A DNA stretch of 32,289 nucleotides from Spirochaetaceae bacterium (GCA_003552665.1 PUNW01000073.1:1-32289); one strand, 5' to 3'. Shown: positions 10,048 through 18,342, counted from the stretch's first letter. Translations and numbers: made by a program. Notes: generated from the letters alone by a model not told the origin.

Positions 10048-10779
10048 TTAGGCGCCCGACCCCTTCCCCCTAAGGATCCCGATCTCGGCTTCACTCTTGC
10101 GGATGTAGATCGGTCCTGAATCCGGGGAGTCGAGCTCGCCGCGGGCGACTCGATCCCTGCCGAGCTCGGCGAGAGCCATGGCCGGAGGGCGCCGCGCGTC
10201 GTGCGCCAACTGAAAGCCCGGAACCGTGGATGCGCCGGCGAGCCTGGTGTACAGTTGCTCGGCGCCCGGCCCGGTCAGAAGCGCGGGGACGGCATCCAGT
10301 CCACGGGCTGACGCAATAGCCCTTACGGTTGCGGCAAGCTCTTCGGCCCCGAGGTCGAGCTCGTCGCTCAGGCGCCCACCCTCCTGCAGGAGCAGGCTGT
10401 AATAGCGCCGTTTTCGCGCGTCTATAACCGGCACTACCACCCCATGGTAGCTCCGGTACGGGAAGGCAAACGCCTGCAGTGAGCTCACCCCCAGATAGGG
10501 CACCCCGCTGCCGGCTGACAGGCCTTTGGCCGTAGCGTACGCGATTCGTAACCCCGTGAAAGACCCAGGCCCGGCGCCGACCAGAATTGCGTCAAGCTCT
10601 CGCAGCTGCCATCCGGCCTCGACCAGCAGGCGCGAGATGAACGGCATCACCCGGCGCGCGTGCCCAAGCCCGGAGTCGACGCTGTGCTCGGCGCAGTAGG
10701 CTCGGCGTTCGTTATCCGGGAACTCAACGACGGCGACGCTGAAGATCTCGGTGCTGCAGTCCAGACTCAACAAGCGCAT
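10048..10779 (-). CDS. tsaB: tRNA threonylcarbamoyladenosine biosynthesis protein TsaB
   Basis: MRLLSLDCSTEIFSVAVVE; LDAILVGAGPGSFTGLRIAYATAKGLS. Confidence 0.92.
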   Translation of the reverse strand: MRLLSLDCSTEIFSVAVVEFPDNERRAYCAEHSVDSGLGHARRVMPFISRLLVEAGWQLRELDAILVGAGPGSFTGLRIAYATAKGLSAGSGVPYLGVSSLQAFAFPYRSYHGVVVPVIDARKRRYYSLLLQEGGRLSDELDLGAEELAATVRAIASARGLDAVPALLTGPGAEQLYTRLAGASTVPGFQLAHDARRPPAMALAELGRDRVARGELDSPDSGPIYIRKSEAEIGILRGKGSGA

Positions 10780-11198
10780 CAGGGCTCCTCGATCTCTATG
10801 CGACGGAGGTCATCCGGCTCAATCGTAATCGTCACCATCACGGCGTCCGGAGGCAACACCGCAGGGGCGCGGTCACACCACTCGACGACCGTGATACCGC
10901 CGCGATCGAAATACTCCTCGATTCCTACGTTGTCTATCTCGGCCGCGCGCTGCAGCCGGTAGAGGTCTGCATGGAAGAAAGGCAGCCTCCCTTCATACTC
11001 CGCGATCAGGGTGTAGCTCTGACTGGTCACCGTTTCCGCCACCCCAAGCGCCTCAGCGAGTCCCTTGGCAAAGACCGTCTTGCCGGCGCCGAGCCCGCCA
11101 CGGAGCCCGATGACAGCGCCGGGACTCAGCCGGCCTGCAAGGGTATGTGCGGCCCTGATGGTCTCTTCGGGCCCGGCACTCGTCACTGTTGAGGTCAC
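10779..11198 (-). CDS. tsaE: tRNA threonylcarbamoyladenosine biosynthesis ATPase TsaE
   Basis: GAVIGLRGGLGAGKTVFAKGLAEALGV; SQSYTLIAEYEG; HADLYRL; GITVVEWCDRA. Confidence 0.93.
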   Translation of the reverse strand: MTSTVTSAGPEETIRAAHTLAGRLSPGAVIGLRGGLGAGKTVFAKGLAEALGVAETVTSQSYTLIAEYEGRLPFFHADLYRLQRAAEIDNVGIEEYFDRGGITVVEWCDRAPAVLPPDAVMVTITIEPDDLRRIEIEEP

Positions 11199-11458
11199 GG
11201 TAGCTGCCCGTCCTGCTCCAGTTGCGAGACTCGCTCCTTCACCAGGCGCAACGCCGGCACCAGCGGAAACGGTAATCGCTCGGTGAAACGTACCGACACG
11301 TACGGTCTGCCGGTGGCGGTGCTTTCGATCACGAACTCCACCGTCGTGCCCACCGGGCTCTGGTTACCGACCACAAATCGGGCGGTGGCGTTGAAGGAAC
11401 GGCGATAATGGAGCGGGGACTCTTTTAGCGATATATCGCTGAGGGTTACGAGCTGCAT
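11195..11458 (-). CDS. Conserved-looking small protein of unknown function
   Basis: ORF with 4-nt overlap to tsaE (ATGA), ATG start, no recognised family. Confidence 0.6.
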   Translation of the reverse strand: MQLVTLSDISLKESPLHYRRSFNATARFVVGNQSPVGTTVEFVIESTATGRPYVSVRFTERLPFPLVPALRLVKERVSQLEQDGQLP

Positions 11459-11485
11459 GCGCCGCCGATAGTAGCATGTCTAGGG

Positions 11486-12580
11486 TCAATCATCAACGTA
11501 ACCGTAGACGTAGCTCTGTATGGCGTTGAGGTGCTTGCGGGAGACTCCGGCGAACATGATGTGCATGAGGCCGGAGCGGTACGAGGGCTTTTCCAGGGAC
11601 CGCACTTTCCCGAAGACTGAGAGCGAACTGCCGTCGACGGTTTCAAACTCGATCTTCAGCAGTGACTTGGCGGGGAGGGGACGCTGCGAACGGATTGCCG
11701 CGCCCCCGGCCGACAGGTCCTCGAAGCGCCCGAAGCGCCGGTCGGAATGGTTGACCACAGCTTGCCTGCGGGCACGTCGTCCACGGCCGCTGGTGACGAC
11801 CGAGACCGAGTAGAAATAGCACGGCTGGTCAAACTCGCGGCGGGGATATTTGCGTTGCTGGACATGGGTAATACGGTCCGAATGTGATAGAAACAGGGTG
11901 GGTAGCCGCCGTGCGATCCCATAGCCGAGCACCGTAGTGGTGAAGCTGTAGAGGTTCCCCGAATCGCTGTGGAAGCGCACACGAACCTTAGCCCCCCTTC
12001 CGGGCCGAACTTCGCGGTTGTAGTCGTCATACGGCGCTTCGACGCCGAAACGGTCGGCGCTCTGCGCGCTGACCCGGGTGTCGTGCCAGGTGCGTCCGTC
12101 GGTGGTGAGACGCATCTCCTGGGTGATACGCAGGGACTTGGTTGAGCGCACACCCTTAATACTCTGGCTGTAGATCGCGATGAGATTACGGATGTGAAAG
12201 AGATCGGCCTTGCGTTGCTCGCGATCCTGTTCGTTGCGTACGTTCTCGTCGATATCGTATAGGGATTCGCGTATTGTGCGGTCGAGCAGCGGTCCATCCT
12301 GCAGCAGGCGCATTGGGGCGGCGACACCGTGCGATCGAGCGTGTTGCAGCAAGGTGCCGGCCTGCTGGCGGGTCAATCCGATGCGCCGGGCCTGTCGCAT
12401 GAAGGCACGTTTGGAGTATGCTCGCTGCCGGCTGCTGCCCCCTCCGCTCAAGATGGAGTTGATCACGCCGGCCATGATCACAAGGACCACCACGCCCACC
12501 ATGATCGCGGTAATGCGAGGATCGAACTCCCCAAATCCTGTTACGGGAAGATTACGCTGCTGCTGGAGTAGAAAGTTCAC
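11486..12580 (-). CDS. Membrane-anchored PilZ-domain protein (candidate c-di-GMP effector)
   Basis: N-term TM (ITAIMVGVVVLVIMAGVINSIL); PilZ motifs RKYPRREFDQPC and DRRFGRFEDLSAGGAAI. Confidence 0.8.
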   Translation of the reverse strand: MNFLLQQQRNLPVTGFGEFDPRITAIMVGVVVLVIMAGVINSILSGGGSSRQRAYSKRAFMRQARRIGLTRQQAGTLLQHARSHGVAAPMRLLQDGPLLDRTIRESLYDIDENVRNEQDREQRKADLFHIRNLIAIYSQSIKGVRSTKSLRITQEMRLTTDGRTWHDTRVSAQSADRFGVEAPYDDYNREVRPGRGAKVRVRFHSDSGNLYSFTTTVLGYGIARRLPTLFLSHSDRITHVQQRKYPRREFDQPCYFYSVSVVTSGRGRRARRQAVVNHSDRRFGRFEDLSAGGAAIRSQRPLPAKSLLKIEFETVDGSSLSVFGKVRSLEKPSYRSGLMHIMFAGVSRKHLNAIQSYVYGYVDD

Positions 12581-13506
12581 GGCTGTTCATTACCGGCCGG
12601 GATATACTGCAGCAGAGTCTGGAGGCCCGGCACGATCTCGTATTCGACCAGATCACCGATCAAAACCGCATCCCCGGCGTCGAACGCCTCGATGAGCTCC
12701 TGGAACACGCTGTTCAGCTGAACCGTCTCGTCTTCGAGCGTCCGTGGATTCCAGTCGGAAGGGAGGCAGGAACGATAGACCATCGCAAGCGAGCACAAAC
12801 GCAGAAGCTTGCTCGTCAGTTCCGAGAAGCCTGCGATCCTTTCCATCGCCTCGCGTTCCTTTCCGGTCTGCAGGAGTACCGGTACTTCACTCATCGACTC
12901 GGTATAGCTGTGCAGCACTCGTGCCGTACGACCAAGCTCCGCAACCGGCACCGACAGCTCCCGACGACGGGTGTCGAGCAGCAACAGCAGGCGGTTGATC
13001 GCCCTGTTCAGCGGCTCGAGCTGCTGCTCCGGCGCCTCGGCCAGCCGATGAGCCGAAGGGGCTGAAGTGTCGTTCCCCGGCACCAGAGCCAGCTCGAGCT
13101 CCGTCAATGCGCCCCCCTGCTCCCCGGATGTATCAAAACCGAGTACGGAATCGATGGCTGTACGCACATGAGGAAGCTCCCGGAGCACCTCTTCGATGCG
13201 AGCCTGTTCCCGCGATTGGAGTGCCGCTCGAAAGACCGTGAAGTACTCGAGCAGCGTTTCGAGATCGGCGATGCGTTCCTCGAACGGCCCGGTAGTCTCT
13301 ACGCTGATCTGCCCTATCGGCTCGAGTGCGCGGTCCTGCCATCCCGCCGGTTCGTCGATCGAGAACGGCTCGTTGTCTACGCTCAGAGCCGAGATAACGC
13401 GCGAATGGCTTTCGACAAACGGTTTCAGCTCAGCGATCACGTCCCCGACGGTGTTCTCCTGCTCCAGGGTGTAGTCGATACTCGTATCGTCGATCTTGAT
13501 TTCCAT
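12577..13506 (-). CDS. Uncharacterised protein between fliD and the PilZ gene; beta-rich N-terminus plus helical domains
   Basis: MEIKIDDTSIDYTLEQENTVGDVIAELKPF...; overlaps the PilZ gene by 4 nt; start MEIK at 13506 preferred over the ORF-track start 13542. Confidence 0.7.
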   Translation of the reverse strand: MEIKIDDTSIDYTLEQENTVGDVIAELKPFVESHSRVISALSVDNEPFSIDEPAGWQDRALEPIGQISVETTGPFEERIADLETLLEYFTVFRAALQSREQARIEEVLRELPHVRTAIDSVLGFDTSGEQGGALTELELALVPGNDTSAPSAHRLAEAPEQQLEPLNRAINRLLLLLDTRRRELSVPVAELGRTARVLHSYTESMSEVPVLLQTGKEREAMERIAGFSELTSKLLRLCSLAMVYRSCLPSDWNPRTLEDETVQLNSVFQELIEAFDAGDAVLIGDLVEYEIVPGLQTLLQYIPAGNEQP

Positions 13507-13556
13507 GGTGCGCTCCTTATCGCAGGCTCGACGCCTGCCCACCAGCCCCCCATCTC

Positions 13557-15602
13557 TCAGCGTCCCTGCTGCGGAGCGTTCTGGCGACTGAAGTTCTCAA
13601 TCGCGCGCTGCTGTTCCTCGAGCTCACGCATCGCCCCTTCCATACGGCCGAAATCTTGGCGCAGGGTCTGTTCGCGCCGGTCAAGACGCTCCTCCTCGCG
13701 TTCAATGTCGTCCTGAGTACGCGAAACCCGGCCGTCGATTGTGCCGGTGCGGGTTGCGATGATTCCGCCGCTCTGGGTATAGGGCCCGATCAGCTCGTGT
13801 GCGCGAAAGGCAGCACCTGAATCGATAACGCGGTTCCCACTGCTGTCGTAGCCGAACAGGTCGCGCACCGCCTGGAATCGGGTCTGCAACGCTTCGTCAA
13901 GCACGGCTTCATTGATCTCCAGATAACCGCGCAGACGTGAGGCGTCCACCCCGCCGCCGAAACCGCTTGCATTTGAGGAGATGCCGATCTGAGCGAGCAG
14001 TCGCAGGTTGTCTCCCTCGCGAGTAGGGTAGGGGTCCATCATCATGTTCTGCAGGCTGCGGCGGAGGCGGTTGAGGATACTGTCGCCCTGTAACAGCCCG
14101 AGCTGCTCGCGTGCGCGTTCGCGTTCCTCCTCGTCGAAGTACTCGATCTGATCGATGACGCTCTCGTCCCGTCGCGTGAGAATATTCACATCGCGGATCA
14201 GCTGGTTGTAACGTCCGACGAAATCGATGACTGCGTCCTTGGCAGCCTCGCGGTCAAAGTCGATCTCGAGCTCCACAGGGTAGGGGCCCGGACGGTGTAG
14301 TTGAACGGTTGTGCCGTCGATAAGGTCGTCGATCGTGTTGTTGTCACGCGTGACCTCGATGCCGTCGACGGTAAGGCGCGCGTCCTGAGCGATCTGTACC
14401 GGATTCAGCGGCCGGAACTCACCGGGAGCGGCGGGGTCGTAGATTTCCACCGCGCGTAGCATAATCTCCCGATGGGTGTTGCGATTGACGATCTCCAGTC
14501 CTTCGATCTCGGAGAGCTTCTCGCTGATCGGTACCCGCAGCGTCCGGTACTCATCGGTCGGGCCCAGCGGCGGCAGCTGTATGCGGCGGCCCTCCCCGAG
14601 AACGTAGAACAAACGGTCGTCTTCCACGACCTCCGGAGGCTCGGGCTCGGGCAGCTCGGGAATCGGGGTGCGTGACTCGGCGTCACGAACAGTGACATCC
14701 TCGAGAGTCACTTCGCCGAGGTCCGGCAAGCGCGGGCCGGGGGGCGGCGCGGGAGGCTCCCACTCGTCAACCGGATGCGCCACGACCTTCACCTCGAGCT
14801 CTAAAACCATCCCTGCGTCCAGTCCGAACGCCGGGTCAACCGGAACTCGGACCTGATCCTGCGGGCCGACGGTGAGCTCTGCGTCCGGATCGTCGGCCAC
14901 CTGCACGCTACGGGCCGTCTCCGGCGCACGCTCGACGACGCCGATCTCGAGTGCCAGCTGCTCGGCCTGCTCGAGGAAGCTCAGCCGATTGTCAGCTCCG
15001 GTGACCTGCGCCTCGAAGAGGATTACCTGCGACTCGCGCGTGTCGCGCACCGGGCGCGCGCGGACCACATCCCCGATGCGGCGGTTCAGCTCGCGCGCAA
15101 AGCTTGCTACATCGCCGCCTTCGAACTCGAACTCGGCTTCCTCGTCGCCGACGCGAAAGCGATATGTGCCGCCTTCGATGCGGTGGTCGAGCGGGATGCG
15201 GTCGGAGCGAAAGGCGTCGGCGCGGGCGATCTGGTGTACCTCGATCTCTGAAAAGCCGCGTTCAGCCTGCCGGGTAGCGGTGGCGGTGAGGATGTTTGAG
15301 TCGGTGCTCTCGGCGCGGCGCAGATTGAAAGGATTCTCGAACCCGTAAAGTCGCCTGGCACTTTCGCGAAGGCTGTTCAGGTCGCGCGCTATCTGCTGCC
15401 AGATGCGGCGCTGTTTCTCCTGTTTCTCGATCTCGTCCTCCATCCGCTCCTTGCGCTGGCCTTCCTGTTCCATGATCTCGTCGATCATGCGCTGCGAATC
15501 TACTCCGGAATCGACACCGGGTATCAGCGGGCGGGAGTTGGCGAGCGCCTCGGGTGTGAGGAGCGGTACGAGAAAAAGCAGGATAACGAGCGTCTTGACC
15601 AT
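13557..15602 (-). CDS. fliD: Flagellar filament cap protein FliD with N-terminal signal-peptide-like segment
   Basis: IPGVDSGVDSQRMIDEIMEQEGQRKERMEDEIEKQ...WQQIARDLNSLRESARRLYGFENPF; C-term FliD features (LRGYLEINEAVLDEALQTRFQAVRDLFGYDSSGN). Confidence 0.9.
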   Translation of the reverse strand: MVKTLVILLFLVPLLTPEALANSRPLIPGVDSGVDSQRMIDEIMEQEGQRKERMEDEIEKQEKQRRIWQQIARDLNSLRESARRLYGFENPFNLRRAESTDSNILTATATRQAERGFSEIEVHQIARADAFRSDRIPLDHRIEGGTYRFRVGDEEAEFEFEGGDVASFARELNRRIGDVVRARPVRDTRESQVILFEAQVTGADNRLSFLEQAEQLALEIGVVERAPETARSVQVADDPDAELTVGPQDQVRVPVDPAFGLDAGMVLELEVKVVAHPVDEWEPPAPPPGPRLPDLGEVTLEDVTVRDAESRTPIPELPEPEPPEVVEDDRLFYVLGEGRRIQLPPLGPTDEYRTLRVPISEKLSEIEGLEIVNRNTHREIMLRAVEIYDPAAPGEFRPLNPVQIAQDARLTVDGIEVTRDNNTIDDLIDGTTVQLHRPGPYPVELEIDFDREAAKDAVIDFVGRYNQLIRDVNILTRRDESVIDQIEYFDEEERERAREQLGLLQGDSILNRLRRSLQNMMMDPYPTREGDNLRLLAQIGISSNASGFGGGVDASRLRGYLEINEAVLDEALQTRFQAVRDLFGYDSSGNRVIDSGAAFRAHELIGPYTQSGGIIATRTGTIDGRVSRTQDDIEREEERLDRREQTLRQDFGRMEGAMRELEEQQRAIENFSRQNAPQQGR

Positions 15603-15647
15603 AAGCCGGCGGTCATCTCCGATATGTTCGTGAGCGTCCTGCCGTTA

Positions 15648-15992
15648 TTATATCTCTTCATCCAGCAAGAGACCAATCGCCTCTCGAATTCGGGCGTGGA
15701 CGCGTTGCAGGGCTTCAGGCGGAAGCTCCTTAATCACCTTATCGGTTTCGCCGTCGATCACCTTGACCACCACCTGGTCGATGTCATGGTTGATCGTAAA
15801 CTTGAGTCGCCGGTTGAACGCCCACGAGAGCGTCTCGAGCTCTTCGAGAGGCTGTCTGAGCGAATCAGGCCGGTGATCTGCCGGCGCTGCCGGCCTGGCA
15901 AGTTCAGCCTTCGGTTCGATGCCCGGACGGCTACCCATCGACGTCCGTGTCGGGTTGAATCCGGGTGTAACACCGCGAAAATCGATCGACAT
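15648..15992 (-). CDS. flaG: FlaG family flagellar protein
   Basis: RRLKFTINHDIDQVVVKVIDGETDKVIKELPPEALQRVHARIREAIGLLLDEEI; ATG at 15992 with ACGGAGG RBS. Confidence 0.88.
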   Translation of the reverse strand: MSIDFRGVTPGFNPTRTSMGSRPGIEPKAELARPAAPADHRPDSLRQPLEELETLSWAFNRRLKFTINHDIDQVVVKVIDGETDKVIKELPPEALQRVHARIREAIGLLLDEEI

Positions 15993-15993
15993 C

Positions 15994-16013
15994 TTCTTAC
16001 CTCCGTGTAAGAA
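15994..16013 (-). promoter_or_regulatory. Hairpin over the flaG Shine-Dalgarno, loop ACGGAG (candidate CsrA site)
   Basis: RNA sense UUCUUAC-ACGGAG-GUAAGAA, perfect 7-bp stem, 1 nt before the AUG. Confidence 0.65.
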
Positions 16014-16171
16014 CTTCAGACCGGGGAGTGCGCGAGCCTCCCGGCGGCCTGAAAGGTATCCAAGAAATGACGTCCAGAAATCTCTTGGCACCTGTCTGCA
16101 TACCCTCACGCCCCGTCGGGTCAAATACCCGGTCGAGCGCGCTTCGGTGGTGCGGCCTATGAGCCGCCGTC

Positions 16172-17035
16172 TCAACCCAACAGCTGAAGCACTGACTGCG
16201 GTTGCGTGTTGGCTTGTGCGAGCATCGCGGTGGTGGCCTGCGTGAGAATCTGGCTGCGCACAAAGTCAACCATCTCGTCGGCCATGTTCGCGTCGCGGAT
16301 CAACGACTCGGCTGCGGCGAGGTTCTCGGATGCGATCTGCACGCTCGATTGCGCCATCTCAAAACGGTTCTGATAGGCCCCCAGATCCGCGCGTTGGCGC
16401 GAGACCTGGTTGAGCGCGCTGTCAACGACGCCAATGGCCTGGTTTGCCAGATCAGGGGTAGAGATCGAGATAATGTCGTTATTCCCGTTCTCCCCTGGAG
16501 CGCCGCCCAGCCCCAGCGCCGCCGCGGTCATGGTCCCGATGAACACCTGCTCGTTCTGGTCCATGTTGGGGCCGACGTGAAACTGCATCACTCGGTCAAC
16601 CGCGCTGTCGTGTGCGAACGCACCGGTAAGCATATTCATGTTGTTGAACTGAGCGTGCGATGCGATGCGGTTTACCTCCGCGACCAGCTGCGATACCTCA
16701 ACCTGGATTTGCATGCGGTCTTCATCGGTGTAGATGCCGTTGGCGGACTGGATCGCGAGCTCGCGCATCCGGTGTAGAATGTCCTGCGTGTTCTGCAGGT
16801 AGCCTTCGGTCGTCTGAATGAACGACACCGCATTCTGGATGTTGCGGTCGGCCTGATTCAACCCGCGAATCTGGCTGCGCAGCTTCTCTGACACCGCCAA
16901 TCCCGAAGCATCGTCACCGGCACGGTTGATTCGCATGCCTGAGCTCAGGCGCTCGATTGTGCCGTGCGTTTCCGCGTTACGGAGCCCCAGCTGCCGGCTC
17001 GCAAAAGCCGCACTGGTGTTGTGATTAATGATCAT
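16172..17035 (-). CDS. flaB: Flagellin (FlaB-type core filament protein), copy 1
   Basis: [60 protein letters not shown]-term [33 protein letters not shown]. Confidence 0.96.
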   Translation of the reverse strand: MIINHNTSAAFASRQLGLRNAETHGTIERLSSGMRINRAGDDASGLAVSEKLRSQIRGLNQADRNIQNAVSFIQTTEGYLQNTQDILHRMRELAIQSANGIYTDEDRMQIQVEVSQLVAEVNRIASHAQFNNMNMLTGAFAHDSAVDRVMQFHVGPNMDQNEQVFIGTMTAAALGLGGAPGENGNNDIISISTPDLANQAIGVVDSALNQVSRQRADLGAYQNRFEMAQSSVQIASENLAAAESLIRDANMADEMVDFVRSQILTQATTAMLAQANTQPQSVLQLLG

Positions 17036-17060
17036 AAACCCTCCTTGCAATTGGAAGCAC

Positions 17061-17082
17061 GAAAAGCCATCCATAGCTTTTC
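17061..17082 (-). promoter_or_regulatory. Leader hairpin of flagellin copy 1 with AUGGA in the loop (candidate CsrA site)
   Basis: RNA sense GAAAAGC-UAUGGAUG-GCUUUUC, 7-bp stem, about 25 nt upstream of the AAGGAGG SD. Confidence 0.6.
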
Positions 17083-17148
17083 CCTCGATGCCGACAGAGC
17101 ACACCGAACGCTCTCGCGCCGCGCCCGCCTGCTCGTGCACAGCGAGAT

Positions 17149-17177
17149 TTCCCCGGTTCGCCGGAGCAAACCGGGAA
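17149..17177 (-). promoter_or_regulatory. 5'-leader hairpin of flagellin copy 1
   Basis: AACCGGGAA pairs with TTCC(C)CGGTT, one bulged base. Confidence 0.5.
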
Positions 17178-17186
17178 GTCCCGCTG

Positions 17187-17213
17187 TTATCAGCACCCAA
17201 GGAGGGGCTTTTT
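17187..17213 (-). promoter_or_regulatory. Candidate sigma-28 promoter of flagellin copy 1
   Basis: Minus strand AAAAAGCC-N11-GCTGATAA; resembles TAAAGTTT-N11-GCCGATAA, with a weak -35. Confidence 0.45.
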
Positions 17214-17252
17214 CAAAGAACAAGACTATCCGTCAGGATAAATCATAGTCTC

Positions 17253-18110
17253 CTATTGGAGTAATTGCAACACATTCTGGTTTTGCAGGTTTGCCTGAGC
17301 CAGCATGGCCGTGGTGGACTGCATCAGGATCGCATTCTTGCTGAAGTCTACCATCTCGGCGGCCATATCGGTGTCACGGATCCGTGACTCGGCGGCGGCC
17401 ATGTTCTCAGCCCCGATGTCGATACCTTCAATCGCCATCTCGAGGCGGTTCTGGTACGCTCCAAGGTCGGCGCGCTGCTTGCTCACGACCTGCAACGCAG
17501 AATCGACCATACCGATCGCCTGGTTGGCCAGATCGGGGGTGGACAACGAAATGATCTCGTTATCGGCGCCCCGCATTCCGAGGGCCGTTGCGGTCATCGT
17601 TCCGATGTAGACGCGCTCGCGCTGGTCCATGTTCGCGCCGATGTGGAAATACATCGATGCGGTGACGATGTTCTCGCCGGTATCGGCGGCAAAACGACCG
17701 GTGAGAAGGTTCATGTTGTTGAACTGTGCGTGCGAAGCAACCCGGTCGATCTCGGCGACGAGCTGGGAAACCTCTACCTGGATTTGCATACGATCTTCGT
17801 CGGTGTAGATTCCGTTCGAGGCCTGTATGGCAAGCTCGCGCACGCGCTGCAATATGTCCTGACTCTCCTGCAGGTAGCCTTCAGTGGTCTGGATGAACGA
17901 TACGCCGTTGGCTGCGTTGCGGGAGGCTTGCTGCAGGCCGCGGATCTGAGAGCGCATTTTCTCGGACACGGCGAGGCCGGAGGCGTCGTCGCCGGCGCGG
18001 TTAATGCGCATTCCCGACGACAGCTTCTCCATGTTGCCACTGATCGAGCGTTCGTTGATCCCCAGCTGACGGCTTGCAAATGCAGCGCTGGTGTTGTGGT
18101 TGATAATCAT
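17253..18110 (-). CDS. flaB: Flagellin (FlaB-type core filament protein), copy 2
   Basis: [66 protein letters not shown]-term [22 protein letters not shown]. Confidence 0.97.
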   Translation of the reverse strand: MIINHNTSAAFASRQLGINERSISGNMEKLSSGMRINRAGDDASGLAVSEKMRSQIRGLQQASRNAANGVSFIQTTEGYLQESQDILQRVRELAIQASNGIYTDEDRMQIQVEVSQLVAEIDRVASHAQFNNMNLLTGRFAADTGENIVTASMYFHIGANMDQRERVYIGTMTATALGMRGADNEIISLSTPDLANQAIGMVDSALQVVSKQRADLGAYQNRLEMAIEGIDIGAENMAAAESRIRDTDMAAEMVDFSKNAILMQSTTAMLAQANLQNQNVLQLLQ

Positions 18111-18139
18111 AACCTGTTTCCTCCGTGAAGGTTGTTTTG

Positions 18140-18157
18140 CAAGGCTTCCGTGCCTTG
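18140..18157 (-). promoter_or_regulatory. Leader hairpin of flagellin copy 2 with ACGGAA hexaloop (candidate CsrA site)
   Basis: RNA sense CAAGGC-ACGGAA-GCCUUG, perfect 6-bp stem, ~25 nt upstream of the ACGGAGG SD. Confidence 0.65.
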
Positions 18158-18241
18158 TACGGGATTGAGCCGCAAACAGCGACCGTGTTGATGACAGCTA
18201 TTCAGGGTCTGCTATCACCTCCTTATTTGCCCGAATCACGC

Positions 18242-18267
18242 AAAAAAGGCTCAACTGCCTTCAGTTG
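18242..18267 (-). terminator. Terminator-like hairpin inside the leader of flagellin copy 2
   Basis: RNA sense CAACUG-AAGG-CAGUUG-AGCC-UUUUUU; alternative AAGGC/GCCUU stem abuts the U-tract. Confidence 0.5.
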
Positions 18268-18284
18268 CGCGCCGACAATCTAAG

Positions 18285-18337
18285 ATAAGGGGAAAAGAGT
18301 CTTGCGCCCGCAATCAGGTGCGCGCAGTTCCCCTTAT
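18285..18337 (-). promoter_or_regulatory. 5'-terminal leader hairpin of flagellin copy 2
   Basis: Perfect 10-bp stem AUAAGGGGAA/UUCCCCUUAU starting at the predicted transcription start. Confidence 0.6.
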
Positions 18338-18342
18338 TCTGT

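Noticed and set aside
17224-17250. Terminator between the two flagellin genes (GACTAT...ATAGTC)
   Set aside because: Short stem with large loop and no continuous T-tract; function cannot be supported from sequence alone.
17559-17566. GCCGATAA on the minus strand inside flagellin copy 2
   Set aside because: It encodes ...ADN... in the flagellin and lacks a TAAA -35 element at the right spacing.
18205-18226. Possible 3' end fragment of 16S rRNA on + (ATCACCTCCTTA)
   Set aside because: Similarity is confined to the short anti-SD region; no upstream helix 45 or other rRNA sequence is present.
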